Shown: positions 27,959 through 37,795 of the stretch, piece by piece
Numbering within the stretch: the stretch's first letter is position 1
Layout of the letters: every line of letters starts with the position of its first letter
DNA from: an uncultured Verrucomicrobiota bacterium
GTDB taxonomy: Bacteria; Verrucomicrobiota; Verrucomicrobiia; Limisphaerales; UBA9464
Assembly: GCA_903939515.1 (NCBI GenBank)
Contig: CAJAHH010000015.1
Location: 95,316-159,315 of the forward strand
Direction of reading: 5' to 3'
Length of the DNA: 64,000 bases
Translations under genes and position numbers: made by a program
The notes under the pieces: generated by a model
What the model was told of the DNA's origin: nothing
Databases searched by the model: none
Seen by the model: only the letters and a program-made list of their open reading frames with translations

Positions 27959-28951
27959 TTACTTCCCTTGCTGGCGGATAAAGCGCAGGAGGAGTGGGAA
28001 GGCGGGTTCGGCCATTTGGCCGTGGTCGTAGCCTTGGAGTTCGAGCAGCTCCACGGAGGGGTGTCCCACTTCTTTGAGCATGCGCCAGAAGTAGGCGCTC
28101 TCTTCGTAGCGGCCGAGGAGTTCGTGATTGCGGTCGCCGCTGATCAAGAGAATCGGCGGGGCGTCCTTGCGCACATGGTACACCGGTGCCAAGTCTTCGA
28201 TGAGCGGGCGGGTGCGGGCTAGGCCGCGCTCTTCCCTAATGGCGAAGTGGGTAATGGACTGGCCGCTGAACGGGACCAATCCGGCGAGGCGATCGGGGTC
28301 CACGCCGTGGACGGCCAACCACCGGCGATCCAGAGTTATTAGGCTGGCCAGATAACCGCCGGCCGAGTGACCGGAGAGGAAGATCCGGTTCGTGTCGCCG
28401 CCGTATCGCGCGATGTTCTTGAAGGTCCACGCCACCGCCGCCGCGGCATCCTCAATGTAGGCCGGAGCCTTGGCCTTGGGGCTCAGTCGATAGTCCACCG
28501 CTACCACGATGATCCCCTGCCCCTTCAAGGCCGACGGGATGGACCGGTTGCCGCCCGTCAGACCTCCGCCGTGGAACCAGATCACTGTCGGAACGGCCGA
28601 GGCGCCCACCGGATGGTACACATCGAGTTTGCAGCGTTCCCGGGCATAGACGTCGGGCTCGGAGTCCGGACGGTACGCCAGCCCGCTCTCGGTCTGATAG
28701 ATGAGCTGAAGGGTTGATGAGGCCGCCCTTTGGACGGAGGGCCTAGACGCGGTGGTTCGAGCGGCCGCGGAGTTGGCGGTTGGGTCTGTGGTTCGACCCA
28801 AGGTCGGTACCGCGGTCTGAGCCATCGCGCCGAGACCAACGCACCCCAGCACGATGAGAGCAGCCCAGGCCTTCGGTGCTGCGAAACCCGTGCGCGCGGG
28901 ACCGGTCGGTCGCGTCTCGCGGGCGAAGCAGATCAGGTTCTGGAAGTTCAT
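27959..28951 (-). CDS. exported alpha/beta-hydrolase (esterase/lipase family)
   Basis: A 330-residue protein with an N-terminal membrane-targeting stretch (about 28-45, WAALIVLGCVGLGAMAQ). The alpha/beta-hydrolase fold shows the oxyanion-hole motif HGGGLTGG, the nucleophile elbow GHSAGG and a C-terminal GYDHGQM supplying His. It resembles the BD-FAE/carboxylesterase group (VYARERCKLDVYHPVGA early). It is probably a carbohydrate-ester or short-chain esterase acting outside the cytoplasm. It starts 31 bases after the metallophosphatase gene and is probably cotranscribed with it. Confidence 0.82.
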   Translation of the reverse strand: MNFQNLICFARETRPTGPARTGFAAPKAWAALIVLGCVGLGAMAQTAVPTLGRTTDPTANSAAARTTASRPSVQRAASSTLQLIYQTESGLAYRPDSEPDVYARERCKLDVYHPVGASAVPTVIWFHGGGLTGGNRSIPSALKGQGIIVVAVDYRLSPKAKAPAYIEDAAAAVAWTFKNIARYGGDTNRIFLSGHSAGGYLASLITLDRRWLAVHGVDPDRLAGLVPFSGQSITHFAIREERGLARTRPLIEDLAPVYHVRKDAPPILLISGDRNHELLGRYEESAYFWRMLKEVGHPSVELLELQGYDHGQMAEPAFPLLLRFIRQQGK

Positions 28952-28982
28952 GGTTGGTTCGTTCGATCAGCGCGGTTTCGAC

Positions 28983-30515
28983 TCACTTCACAGGCACTTC
29001 CACCGTGTCCACCGACAGCCGCCAGTCAGCGAAGGCGGGGGCGGTTTGAAGGATCACAACGGTAGCGAAGGTGAACCCATTGCCCTGCCCGTACACGCTG
29101 TCGGGCGAGACATTGAGGGTCCACACCGATCCCTCCGGAATGGGCCGCGATGCTCCAGTTTCCAAGGACGCAGCCTCGAACCGGTCGCCCGCCGGCTCGG
29201 CCGCTTCCTGCCAGTGACGGAAAGCCCCCCGGCTGGCCATGAGGCGGCGCATGATGGGATTAGGCACACCCGAATGCTGGTGCGCCCGGATCACGCCGTG
29301 CACCCGAGTCGTCGGCGCGCTCTGGGTTTGCAAGATATGCGTCACCGCCGCTTTCCCATAAATGCTGGCCCGCTCCGGGTTGTTGGCAAACGCGGTCTCG
29401 CCCGAGAACACCGTGAAGTCATTCCACATGAACCCGATCACCGACGGGCTGATGGGCGATTGCGGACGAAAATCTCGAAACCACTTAGCCGCTTCGGCAC
29501 CGGCAGCCGGATCAGTCGTTGCCCACCCAGGCTTGTCGGCCAAATAGGCCTGCTGCTTCAACTCCACGATGCGCTGGAAGGCATTGGTCCGGTCCGACTG
29601 GAGCAACGGCCTCGGATCGAATCCGGGTTCCACGCCACCATGGCACAATTGCACGACAGCATTGCCCGTTCCCAAATATACCGCCACCGGTAGGAAATCA
29701 TGAAACCGCACCACCTTGGCCGCGTCGAAGTCCGCCCCATACTTGGCCTGTCCCTCCGCGAGAAACCCATACCGGGAGACGAGCGAAACATCCTCGTGAT
29801 TGCCCCGGATGAGCAGCACCCGACCCGGGTTGGCCAACTGCAACCGCAGAAGCGTGTAAATCACTTCCACGCCGTACACACCCCGGTCGGTGTAGTCTCC
29901 CAAAAAGGCCATGTAAAACCGCGGATCGGTGATTTGAAATCCCTTGAGCAACCCGCGCTCTTGAAGGCGGCCGAGTACCGCCAGCAGCGAGTGGATGTCT
30001 CCATGGAGATCGCCTTGCAACAGCACCTGGGAACCCGGCGGCACCAGGCGCTTTTGGACAAACGGCTCGAACGCCGTGCGCGGATTGCCATGCCAACTGC
30101 GGGCCACGTCGAAAAATCCCGGACTCGGAGACTCTCCCACCCAGGCTCCCAATTGGCTCAACGGTCCGTTGGTGGCGCCCGCAAAATACGCATCAAGAAT
30201 GGCCGATACTGACTCAAACCGAGGCAACGGCAGCAAGGCCCGCGGAGGCAATCGCCCCCCGAGGACACGATTCTTGGGCAAGCGGGCGCACGCCTCGCGC
30301 CAGGCCTCAAAATCAGGACCCGTTTCGGCGGATGCGATCGAAGACGAACCCAGCAGGGTCCCCACCGCCCATACCGAAAGTATCAGCTTCAAGCGCAGCG
30401 CCCCAAGGCGGGTTACCTGACACAAGGCCCCACAAAGCCGCAGGAGTAGCACCCGTCGCACGAGTCGGGCCGGAAGCTCGCTGGCCGAGTCATCAATCCA
30501 CATAGGCAAATTCAT
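28983..30515 (-). CDS. exported metallophosphoesterase (Ser/Thr phosphatase-like)
   Basis: A 510-residue protein with calcineurin-type phosphatase motifs in order: GDLHGD (168-173), GDYTDRG (206-212), RGNHED (237-242) and CHGGVEPG (near 289), with a late His in RAHQH. This matches the PPP-family metal site. A hydrophobic segment ending SSSIASA (about 42-63) looks like a signal peptide placed too far from the ATG, so the true start may be an internal GTG/TTG. As drawn, the start lies 23 bases inside the upstream PSCyt2/PSD1 gene. An exported enzyme of this class is likely a general phosphatase; the substrate is unknown. Confidence 0.8.
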   Translation of the reverse strand: MNLPMWIDDSASELPARLVRRVLLLRLCGALCQVTRLGALRLKLILSVWAVGTLLGSSSIASAETGPDFEAWREACARLPKNRVLGGRLPPRALLPLPRFESVSAILDAYFAGATNGPLSQLGAWVGESPSPGFFDVARSWHGNPRTAFEPFVQKRLVPPGSQVLLQGDLHGDIHSLLAVLGRLQERGLLKGFQITDPRFYMAFLGDYTDRGVYGVEVIYTLLRLQLANPGRVLLIRGNHEDVSLVSRYGFLAEGQAKYGADFDAAKVVRFHDFLPVAVYLGTGNAVVQLCHGGVEPGFDPRPLLQSDRTNAFQRIVELKQQAYLADKPGWATTDPAAGAEAAKWFRDFRPQSPISPSVIGFMWNDFTVFSGETAFANNPERASIYGKAAVTHILQTQSAPTTRVHGVIRAHQHSGVPNPIMRRLMASRGAFRHWQEAAEPAGDRFEAASLETGASRPIPEGSVWTLNVSPDSVYGQGNGFTFATVVILQTAPAFADWRLSVDTVEVPVK

Positions 30516-32892
30516 TCAAATTGATCAGGGCCCGGCACAGTTCAGCCAGGCTCCGTCGGTGCAGAAGCCTCAGGCACGCCTCGCGTTCATCGGGTTTCGG
30601 TTCGCGTTGCAGGGTGATGCGAAAGACGTGTCGCACCTGAGCCTCAGGGGCATTCCCCGCCTCCTGACGCACTCGTTTGGCCAACTCTTGAGAGGCCTCC
30701 ACAGCCAGTGGTGAATGCAGCAAGGACAACGCTTGGGGCGCGACTATCGAACCCGTCCGACGGGCGCACGAGGTGGAGTTTTCGGGCAAGTCGAAGGTCT
30801 CCATGAAGGGCACCCGCACAGTGCGCTTCTGGACCAAAAACACGCTACGAACCGACTGCCGCTCTCGGGGTGACGGATACCAACCCTTGGTTCGGGTGGC
30901 ATTGTCATCCAGGAAGGCGGGATTGGCCTGAAGGATCTCGGCCGGCAAGTCCGGCCACACGGGGCTTCCACCAGCGACGAATTCCAGGGAGCCCGAGGTT
31001 GCCAGCAGCGCATCGCGCAACTGCTCGGCCGACAGCCGTCGCGGACTGCGGCGGAAACCCACGGCAGCCGCGGAAGAATCTGCTCCCCCATCGGGCGACC
31101 CAACCACCGGCTCGACCGCCTGTCGGTAGGCCGCGCTGAGCACCACGGTCCGGTGCAAACGCTTCACCGACCACCCGCCGCGCACGAACTCCGCGGCCAG
31201 CCAGTCCAGCAGTTCCGGGTGGCTAGGGCGGCTTCCGGCCAGGCCGAAGTCGTTGGGAGTATCCACCAACCCCTGACCGAAGTGCTGTTGCCACAGGCGG
31301 TTCACGAAAACCCGCGCGGTGAGTGGGTTATTTGGCGAGGCAATCCATCGCGCCAAGGCCAACCGACGACCCAGTGTCTTCGGGTTGGCAGGCTTGGAAA
31401 TCAGCGCTGGATTGGGGTCGAGGATTGAAAGGAATCCGGGCACCACCGGTTGGCCCAGCCTTTTGTGGTCTCCCAACACCAGAATCCGCGTCTCCGCCGG
31501 ACGAGTCTCCTGATCGGTCATCAAGAGACCGGTGGTAAACTCACGCCGAGCGGAATTAATTTGGGTGATCTGTTTTTCGAGTTCGGCATGACGGGTTTTG
31601 GCGTCTCCTTCTAAGGCTGCCTTTAACTCCGATTCCTTGGGCTCTACCTGTTTGCGCAAGGTCGCCACGCGCGGGCGGCGCTCTTCCGGATGCCGATCGT
31701 CAGGATCTTTCAGCCACTGGCGCTCTTCGTCGGTGAGTCGGGCCAAGCGTTCGGCGCGGAGGCGTTCTCGATGCGGCGCCAAGAGCATCTGACGGCGCAC
31801 TTCAACTTCGTCGCGCTGGCGGTCGATGCCCGCGTTGTGCTCCCGGATAGCCGCCTGATCGGTGGCCAAATCCAGCGGCAGGTCATCGGCGAATTTCACG
31901 CCTTCAAAAAAGGCCCGCAGCCGGAAGTGGTCGGCCTGCAACAGCGGGTCAAACTTGTGGTCGTGACACCGGCAGCAGGACATCGTGAGTCCCAAGAAAG
32001 CACTGCCGGTCGTCTCGGTGAGATCCGCCATCAATTCGGCACGGCTGCGGTCCTGTTCGTTGAACAACCCGGCCGCATTGTCGTGAGGGCCTAGGCGCAG
32101 GTAACCCGTGGCAATCAACGCATCCTGCTCGGAGACAGTGCGCGGGGGGCCTTCCAGCAATTCATCACCCGCCAATTGCTCGAGAATGAACCGGTCGAAG
32201 GGCTTGTCGGCATTGAAGGCCCGGATCACGTAGTCGCGGAAGCGCCAAGCCCGGGGTCGAAATTCATCCCAATCGAACCCGTTGCTGTCGCTGTAGCGGA
32301 TGACGTCGAGCCACTGGCGCGCCTGGTGTTCTCCATAGCGCGGCGAAGCCAGCAGGCGATCGACCCGGCGTTCATAGGCCTGCGATGCCGCGCCCCCCGC
32401 GCTCCGCGACTCCTGAACGCACTCCCGCTCGAAGGCTTGAACCTCAGCAAGGCTCGGCGGAAGCCCGGTCAGATCGAGGGTCACGCGGCGAATCAACGTC
32501 CGGGGATCGGCCTCGGGTGCGTTTGGGCGGCCCAGCCAGGCGTCCAGCGGGGCATCGGCAACCGCCGAGGACGAAACCCCTGGATTCCCAGCAACCCCGG
32601 CCCGTTCGGACGGAGTCTCGCGAAGCACCACCGGTCGAAGCGACCAAAGATCGAGGCGCTGCCCACCAAAGATCCGGACGACTGGATTGCGAGGGTCTTC
32701 CCAAGCATTGCCTACGACACCGGCCGGTGCCCCATCGGCCCAGGCCGCAAACGACACCAGGCAGCCCCAGATCGCGAAGATCAGTTGGATGCGCCGGAGG
32801 GAAGTCACAAGACGACTTTCGCCCTGCACCGCACATGTTGTCCAAGGCAAAGCCCACCGGACTTCTTGCTCGACGGCCGAAGCCGTGGGCAA
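30493..32892 (-). CDS. PSCyt2/PSD1 (DUF1549/DUF1553) exported protein
   Basis: A 799-residue protein. A hydrophobic leader (about 36-52) is followed by DUF1549 (about 110-320: RRVTLDLTGLPPSLAEVQAF, haem motif CCRCH in MSCCRCHDHKFDPL), a charged coiled-coil linker (about 340-450) and DUF1553 (about 500-795: SPNNPLTARVFVNRLWQQHF, SVFLVQKRTVRVPFMETFD). It lacks the Ig-like domain and CX4CH segment of the other copy. The long frame starts only 8 bases from the divergent DUF1501 gene. GTG at 32808, just before the leader, would give a more normal 92-base spacer and a normal signal peptide. It heads an operon with the phosphatase and esterase. Confidence 0.87.
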   Translation of the reverse strand: MPTASAVEQEVRWALPWTTCAVQGESRLVTSLRRIQLIFAIWGCLVSFAAWADGAPAGVVGNAWEDPRNPVVRIFGGQRLDLWSLRPVVLRETPSERAGVAGNPGVSSSAVADAPLDAWLGRPNAPEADPRTLIRRVTLDLTGLPPSLAEVQAFERECVQESRSAGGAASQAYERRVDRLLASPRYGEHQARQWLDVIRYSDSNGFDWDEFRPRAWRFRDYVIRAFNADKPFDRFILEQLAGDELLEGPPRTVSEQDALIATGYLRLGPHDNAAGLFNEQDRSRAELMADLTETTGSAFLGLTMSCCRCHDHKFDPLLQADHFRLRAFFEGVKFADDLPLDLATDQAAIREHNAGIDRQRDEVEVRRQMLLAPHRERLRAERLARLTDEERQWLKDPDDRHPEERRPRVATLRKQVEPKESELKAALEGDAKTRHAELEKQITQINSARREFTTGLLMTDQETRPAETRILVLGDHKRLGQPVVPGFLSILDPNPALISKPANPKTLGRRLALARWIASPNNPLTARVFVNRLWQQHFGQGLVDTPNDFGLAGSRPSHPELLDWLAAEFVRGGWSVKRLHRTVVLSAAYRQAVEPVVGSPDGGADSSAAAVGFRRSPRRLSAEQLRDALLATSGSLEFVAGGSPVWPDLPAEILQANPAFLDDNATRTKGWYPSPRERQSVRSVFLVQKRTVRVPFMETFDLPENSTSCARRTGSIVAPQALSLLHSPLAVEASQELAKRVRQEAGNAPEAQVRHVFRITLQREPKPDEREACLRLLHRRSLAELCRALINLNEFAYVD

Positions 32893-32900
32893 AGTGACGG

Positions 32901-34361
32901 ATGTTCGTGACGCCCCAGGCGGGAACGCGGCGACGCTTCATGGGATCGATGGGCACCGGCTTCGGTGCGCTCGCGCTTCAGGCGTTGACTGGACTGGAAG
33001 CAAAAGGGGCGTCCAAACGGACAGGGCCCGATCCTCTCAACCCGTTTGCGCCGAGACCGGCCCCGCTGCCTCCGAAGGCCAAGTCAGTCATCTTCCTCTT
33101 CCTGGTCGGCGGCCCCTCGCAAATCGACACCTTCGACTACAAACCGCTGCTCCAGAAGCTCCACGGCAAACCGGTGCCCGAGTCGTTCCGCGATGCGGTC
33201 AAGGCGACCCGCTTCGCCAACGTGTTCCACGGCTGCAAAGACGAGTTGATGGCCAGCCCGTTCACCTGGTCGCAGCATGGGCAGTCTGGGCTGTGGGTCA
33301 GCAACCTCATGCCGCACATCACCCGGCATGCGGATGACTTGTGCGTGCTGCACTCGCTTCAGGCCGATTCCAACAACCACGCGCCGGCGAGCTACCAACT
33401 GCACACCGGCGACATCCGACCGGGCAAGGCCAGCCTGGGTTCCTGGGTCACCTACGGGCTGGGATCCGTGAACCACGACTTGCCGGGATACGTGACCCTC
33501 TTCGACGCGGGCCCTCTCGGTGGGGCTGCCAACTATTCCAACGGGTTTCTACCGGCGGCGTTCCAACCCACTCGGCTGCGCGACAAGGGCACGCCAGTAT
33601 TAGACTTGCTGCCCCCGCCCGAGTTCGCCGACGGCCAACGCGATACCCTCGACCTCATCCGCGATTTGAACCTGCGGCATCGGGACTCGCGTCCTGGATT
33701 TGCCGAATTCGATGCGCGCATCGCCAGCTACGAACTGGCCTATCGGATGCAGTCTTCGGCCCTCGAAGTGGGAGACACCGATCGCGAATCCCAAAGCCTC
33801 CGCCGGAGCTACGGCCTCGAGCACGCCGACCCACGCACCCAGGCGTTTGGTCGCAAATGCCTGCTGGCCCGGCGCTTGGTCGAGCGGGGTGTCCGATTCG
33901 TCCAGGTATACGACATGCCCGACAAAGACGGCTGGGACGCTCACGACAACCTGGTCAAAAACCACGAACCCCGCGCCCGCTGGACCGACCAGCCCGTAGC
34001 AGCCCTGCTGACCGATTTGAAACAGCGGGGCCTGCTCGATGAAACCCTGGTCGTCTGGGCCAGCGAATTTGGTCGCACGCCCATGATGCAAGGCAACCTC
34101 GGTCGCCAGCACAACGCCGCAGGGTTTACCATTTGGATGGCTGGTGGCGGTGTCCGGCCCGGCACCCGCATCGGAGCCACCGATGATCTCGGCCTACTGG
34201 CCGTCGAGAAGCCCATCCAAATGAAGGACCTCCACGCCACGATCCTTCACTTGCTGGGATTGGAACACGAAGCCCTGAACTACGAGGTCAACGGCCGCCT
34301 CGAACGCCTCACCGGCATCGCCGGCGGAGCTCGGATCGTCCACGAGTTGGTGGCCAGCTGA
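32901..34361 (+). CDS. DUF1501 family exported protein
   Basis: A 486-residue protein with a Tat-type leader (TRRRFMGSMGTGFGALALQ). The DUF1501 body shows SVIFLFLVGGPSQIDTFDYK, LLARRLVERGVRFVQVYDMP and WASEFGRTPMMQGNLGRQHN. It is divergent from the PSCyt2/PSD1 gene at 30493-32892, its probable functional partner: the same pair as the 12.9-16.6 kb operon but in head-to-head order. It is followed after 90 bases by the dikinase-like gene. Confidence 0.9.
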   Translation: MFVTPQAGTRRRFMGSMGTGFGALALQALTGLEAKGASKRTGPDPLNPFAPRPAPLPPKAKSVIFLFLVGGPSQIDTFDYKPLLQKLHGKPVPESFRDAVKATRFANVFHGCKDELMASPFTWSQHGQSGLWVSNLMPHITRHADDLCVLHSLQADSNNHAPASYQLHTGDIRPGKASLGSWVTYGLGSVNHDLPGYVTLFDAGPLGGAANYSNGFLPAAFQPTRLRDKGTPVLDLLPPPEFADGQRDTLDLIRDLNLRHRDSRPGFAEFDARIASYELAYRMQSSALEVGDTDRESQSLRRSYGLEHADPRTQAFGRKCLLARRLVERGVRFVQVYDMPDKDGWDAHDNLVKNHEPRARWTDQPVAALLTDLKQRGLLDETLVVWASEFGRTPMMQGNLGRQHNAAGFTIWMAGGGVRPGTRIGATDDLGLLAVEKPIQMKDLHATILHLLGLEHEALNYEVNGRLERLTGIAGGARIVHELVAS

Positions 34362-34451
34362 TCCGACCGTTCTTCGCGACGATCCCATCCGTCGCGAACC
34401 GGTCGATTCAATCCTGTTCGAAACCCGGCCGCTCTGGGGTAGACTCCTGCC

Positions 34452-37400
34452 ATGATTTCTAGGGTGCCTCTTGGCCCGTCTACCCTCGGCCGTTTCTGGG
34501 GCCTGAGTCTCATCCCGTTACTGATGGTGGCGCTGATCTCCGGTCACCCCGCAGAATTGCTCCAAGCTCAAGAAGTTCCCGGGCTCAGGGGTATCCGTGA
34601 CACCCGCGGAATCCTGCTCCTGAGCAGCACCGGTGCCGATAACCGGATGCATGTTCTGGAACACAGCCAGAATCTGAAACAATGGTCGGAGGCTGCCCGC
34701 ACCCTGGGTGGTTTCGAATCATTCCCGGCACCCGATCCCACCCGAACCGAGGGATTCTACCGCATCCGCTCCCGTGCGCTGGAAGCCTCCGATGATTGGA
34801 AGAATCAAGTACACCTCCCGGACGACGCATTCCTGACCGGGAGCGGTGATGCAGCAGGCGGAGGCTTCCGCTGGGTCAAATTCACGCTCCGACTCGACCA
34901 GCCGGGCTTGGTCTATTTTCAGGATAGCGGTCGCCAACCCTTCCATTACGGGTTCATCCGCTCCCGCTTGCCGGATTTTCAGGGAATGTCCCCACAGGAG
35001 ATCGACGCCATCTCGCTGCGCGCCAGCGGGCAACGCCTGGTGCTGGGGGCGGTCTTGCTGCCGCTGGACACCTCTTTCCGAGAAGTCGGACTGCAGATCC
35101 TGGGGCAGGAACCCATCCCCATGAGTCGGGTGGTGGATTGGCTCACGCAAGTCCGGTCCGCAATGGCTCTTCCGACCGGATGGAGCGTCCAGTATGTCCC
35201 GACTCTTGAGCAAGGTTCCCTGACCATGACGGACCAGAATCTGTTGAATGGGGCTGGATTCCCGGTCGCTCCATTGTCCCGTTGGATCCGCCAGGATGAG
35301 GTCTATGCGAAGGGCTGGGCCCACGGGCGAATTCGGGCGGTGCCTTCGGCCGAGATCCGCAACGCATTCATCACCGGAAAGCTCCGACCCGATGACATCC
35401 TGTTGACCGAGGCGGTGCCGGCGGAGATCCCGGTGCTGGCGGGGGTAATCACCACCAGCCCAGCGACCCCCAATTCCCACGTCGCAATCCTCTCCCAGTC
35501 CTTCGGCATTCCATTCGTGCATGTCTCGGATACCAACCGCCAGGCAGAGCTGCATTCCTGGGACGGCCAGGAGGCGATTTTGGTGGCCGGTCCTGAGGCC
35601 GGAAGCGACTTGATCCGAACCCTGAACGTGGAGGGTTTTCTCACCCCAGCACAGCGATCCCTGCTGGCCAATGCCAAGACTCCAGTTCGGCTATCCGTGA
35701 CACCGATGGAACGACTCGGAAGGATCCACGCATCGGTCGAAGACCTGCTACCCAGGGATATCCGGTATGTCGGCGGCAAGGCGGCCAACTTCGCGACGCT
35801 GATACGATCGGTGCCCAATCATGTTCCAGGGCCTTCACTGGCGTTCACCTTCGATCTCTGGATGGACTTTTTGGAACAGGTCCTGCCCGATGGCCGGACA
35901 CTCCGATCGGCCCTGGCAGAGCGGCTCAAAGGACATTCGTACCCGCCGGACATGGGCCGACTGGCGTCGGACCTGGCCGCGATCCGCTCGCTCATCAAAG
36001 ACACCTGTGATTTCTCGGAACCTCAAAAACGATCCATCTTGGATGTGCTGAAGCCATTGCAGCCCAGGGGCAAACTCCGTTTCCGAAGTTCCACAAATGT
36101 GGAAGACAGCGAGCAGTTCTCGGGAGCCGGCCTGTACGACAGCTACAGCGGTTGCCTGCTGGATGACCTGGATGGCGATACGGACGGACCTTCGCTGTGC
36201 GATCCATCGGAACCGGCCGAACGGGGCGTGTTTCGGGCGCTCCGGCGGGTGTTCGCCAGCTTCTACAACGACAACGCCGTCCTCGAGCGCCTGCGTCACG
36301 GGGTGAATGAAACCTCGGTCGGCATGGCTGTGCTGGTGCATCCGTCCTTCCCAGATGAGATCGAATGGGCCAATGGAGTCGCGACACTGCGGGTGACGGG
36401 CGCAGAATCCAGCGCTTCGATGGCCTACGAGGGTGAGTTGGTTCTGCAACCGGGAGCCGAATCGGTGGCCAACCCCGACCCGAGAGCTCAACCAGAGGTG
36501 GTGACTATTACAAAGACCGCGGGTTCGACGGCGGTGTTTCAACTGGCCCGGAGGGCGAATCGGATTCGCCTGGGAGGCACGGTTCTCGAATGGACTCGCG
36601 GGTACTCGTCTCTTGCTGAACTCCTCGAGTCGGCAGCCCAAGAGTTTGCCCGGGTCAGACCCGCTCAGGGGCAGCATCGGATCGACGTGGAATTCAAAAA
36701 AGTCGCCCCGGGAATCCTCGTGCTCAAACAGATCCGTGAAATCCCCTCGAATCCTTCTTCGGGCCGACTGCCACCTTTTGCGCTTTCGGAATCGGCGGCC
36801 TTTGAGGTGTTCCAGCACCACGGCAAGGATCTCTTCTCAAACCACCGACTCAAGTCCCTCTGGCGATTCCCGAACTTGGTCTTCGCCGGTGAATCGGGCG
36901 GGTCTAGTGGAAGCGGCTTGGACGTGTTGGTCGACCTGACCTACCACGATGGCCAAGCCATCCGACGACGATCGGGACGGATCGGCTCCTTCCCCAAAGC
37001 GACGATCACCACCTCAGACAAGACCGTGACCTACCAATGGGTCTGGACCGAAGGTGATCTCAAGGGGACCTATAAGGTCATCGCCAGTTTTCCCACGGCT
37101 CCGATTCCAGGACGACCGTTGGTCTGGGCGGACGCCCTGCAGGTAGACCTGTCCTGCCTCTACGACAGCAACCAGCTGCTTTTCGATCCCAATGGGAACG
37201 TGAACACGGTGAAGAGCGAGAAGACTCGGTTGGTGCCACTAAGCCGGATCACCACGGGATCGTTGGCCCGTCAACGGCAGATCAATTCCGGGAGTATTCA
37301 AATCGCCATGGACTACACCCTGGCCTTCTTGAAATTCGGACATCCCGGCATCGGCATTTACGACACCAAGAGCTATCCATTGGTGGATTGGAATGGAACC

Positions 37401-37649
37401 ACTCTCACCGGCCTGGCCTCCGAACCGGTCCGACTCACGGGAGCTTTCTCGCAAACCTATGATTCGATTCGACACAACTTCTCCGAGACCTTCCTGTTCG
37501 AACCCGGGTTGGACCCACAGGTTTCTCCAGAACTTCAAGCAGAACTACGTGCGGCCAACGTCCGCAGAATCCGAGTCGATCTGGGTTTTTTCGAGGGCGG
37601 TACTGTCTGGATTCAGGGCTGGGACGGAAAGCTGAGGCGGGCCCGCTGA
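34452..37649 (+). CDS. secreted PEP synthase/glucan dikinase-like protein
   Basis: A 1065-residue protein with a signal-peptide-like N-terminus (hydrophobic about 12-30, then a likely cleavage near LQAQ). Residues about 52-106 are a short beta module ending EGFYRIRS, seen in many verrucomicrobial surface proteins. Residues about 310-380 match the swivelling phosphohistidine domain (TSPATPNSHVAILSQSFGIP, candidate His343). Residues about 438-760 match the ATP-grasp-like PPDK N-terminal domain (VGGKAANFATLIR; KLRFRSSTNVEDSEQFSGAG; RRVFASFYNDNAV). The order His-domain then ATP-domain, with no PEP/pyruvate barrel, is that of alpha-glucan water dikinase rather than PEP synthase. The C-terminal 300 residues are beta-rich and unrecognised. 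The substrate and the source of ATP outside the cell are unknown. Confidence 0.75.
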   Translation: MISRVPLGPSTLGRFWGLSLIPLLMVALISGHPAELLQAQEVPGLRGIRDTRGILLLSSTGADNRMHVLEHSQNLKQWSEAARTLGGFESFPAPDPTRTEGFYRIRSRALEASDDWKNQVHLPDDAFLTGSGDAAGGGFRWVKFTLRLDQPGLVYFQDSGRQPFHYGFIRSRLPDFQGMSPQEIDAISLRASGQRLVLGAVLLPLDTSFREVGLQILGQEPIPMSRVVDWLTQVRSAMALPTGWSVQYVPTLEQGSLTMTDQNLLNGAGFPVAPLSRWIRQDEVYAKGWAHGRIRAVPSAEIRNAFITGKLRPDDILLTEAVPAEIPVLAGVITTSPATPNSHVAILSQSFGIPFVHVSDTNRQAELHSWDGQEAILVAGPEAGSDLIRTLNVEGFLTPAQRSLLANAKTPVRLSVTPMERLGRIHASVEDLLPRDIRYVGGKAANFATLIRSVPNHVPGPSLAFTFDLWMDFLEQVLPDGRTLRSALAERLKGHSYPPDMGRLASDLAAIRSLIKDTCDFSEPQKRSILDVLKPLQPRGKLRFRSSTNVEDSEQFSGAGLYDSYSGCLLDDLDGDTDGPSLCDPSEPAERGVFRALRRVFASFYNDNAVLERLRHGVNETSVGMAVLVHPSFPDEIEWANGVATLRVTGAESSASMAYEGELVLQPGAESVANPDPRAQPEVVTITKTAGSTAVFQLARRANRIRLGGTVLEWTRGYSSLAELLESAAQEFARVRPAQGQHRIDVEFKKVAPGILVLKQIREIPSNPSSGRLPPFALSESAAFEVFQHHGKDLFSNHRLKSLWRFPNLVFAGESGGSSGSGLDVLVDLTYHDGQAIRRRSGRIGSFPKATITTSDKTVTYQWVWTEGDLKGTYKVIASFPTAPIPGRPLVWADALQVDLSCLYDSNQLLFDPNGNVNTVKSEKTRLVPLSRITTGSLARQRQINSGSIQIAMDYTLAFLKFGHPGIGIYDTKSYPLVDWNGTTLTGLASEPVRLTGAFSQTYDSIRHNFSETFLFEPGLDPQVSPELQAELRAANVRRIRVDLGFFEGGTVWIQGWDGKLRRAR

Positions 37650-37795
37650 ACCCAGCAAGCCCCACTCCCCAAGTGCTTGCACAACTCGGCACATCCAACG
37701 AAGCGACTCGCCTCCGAGCCATGGCTTTTTAACAGGCTGTGACGGACTCCAGAGGCATCCGCCGCCCGCATCAGCTGATTGCAAGCCATGGCTCC

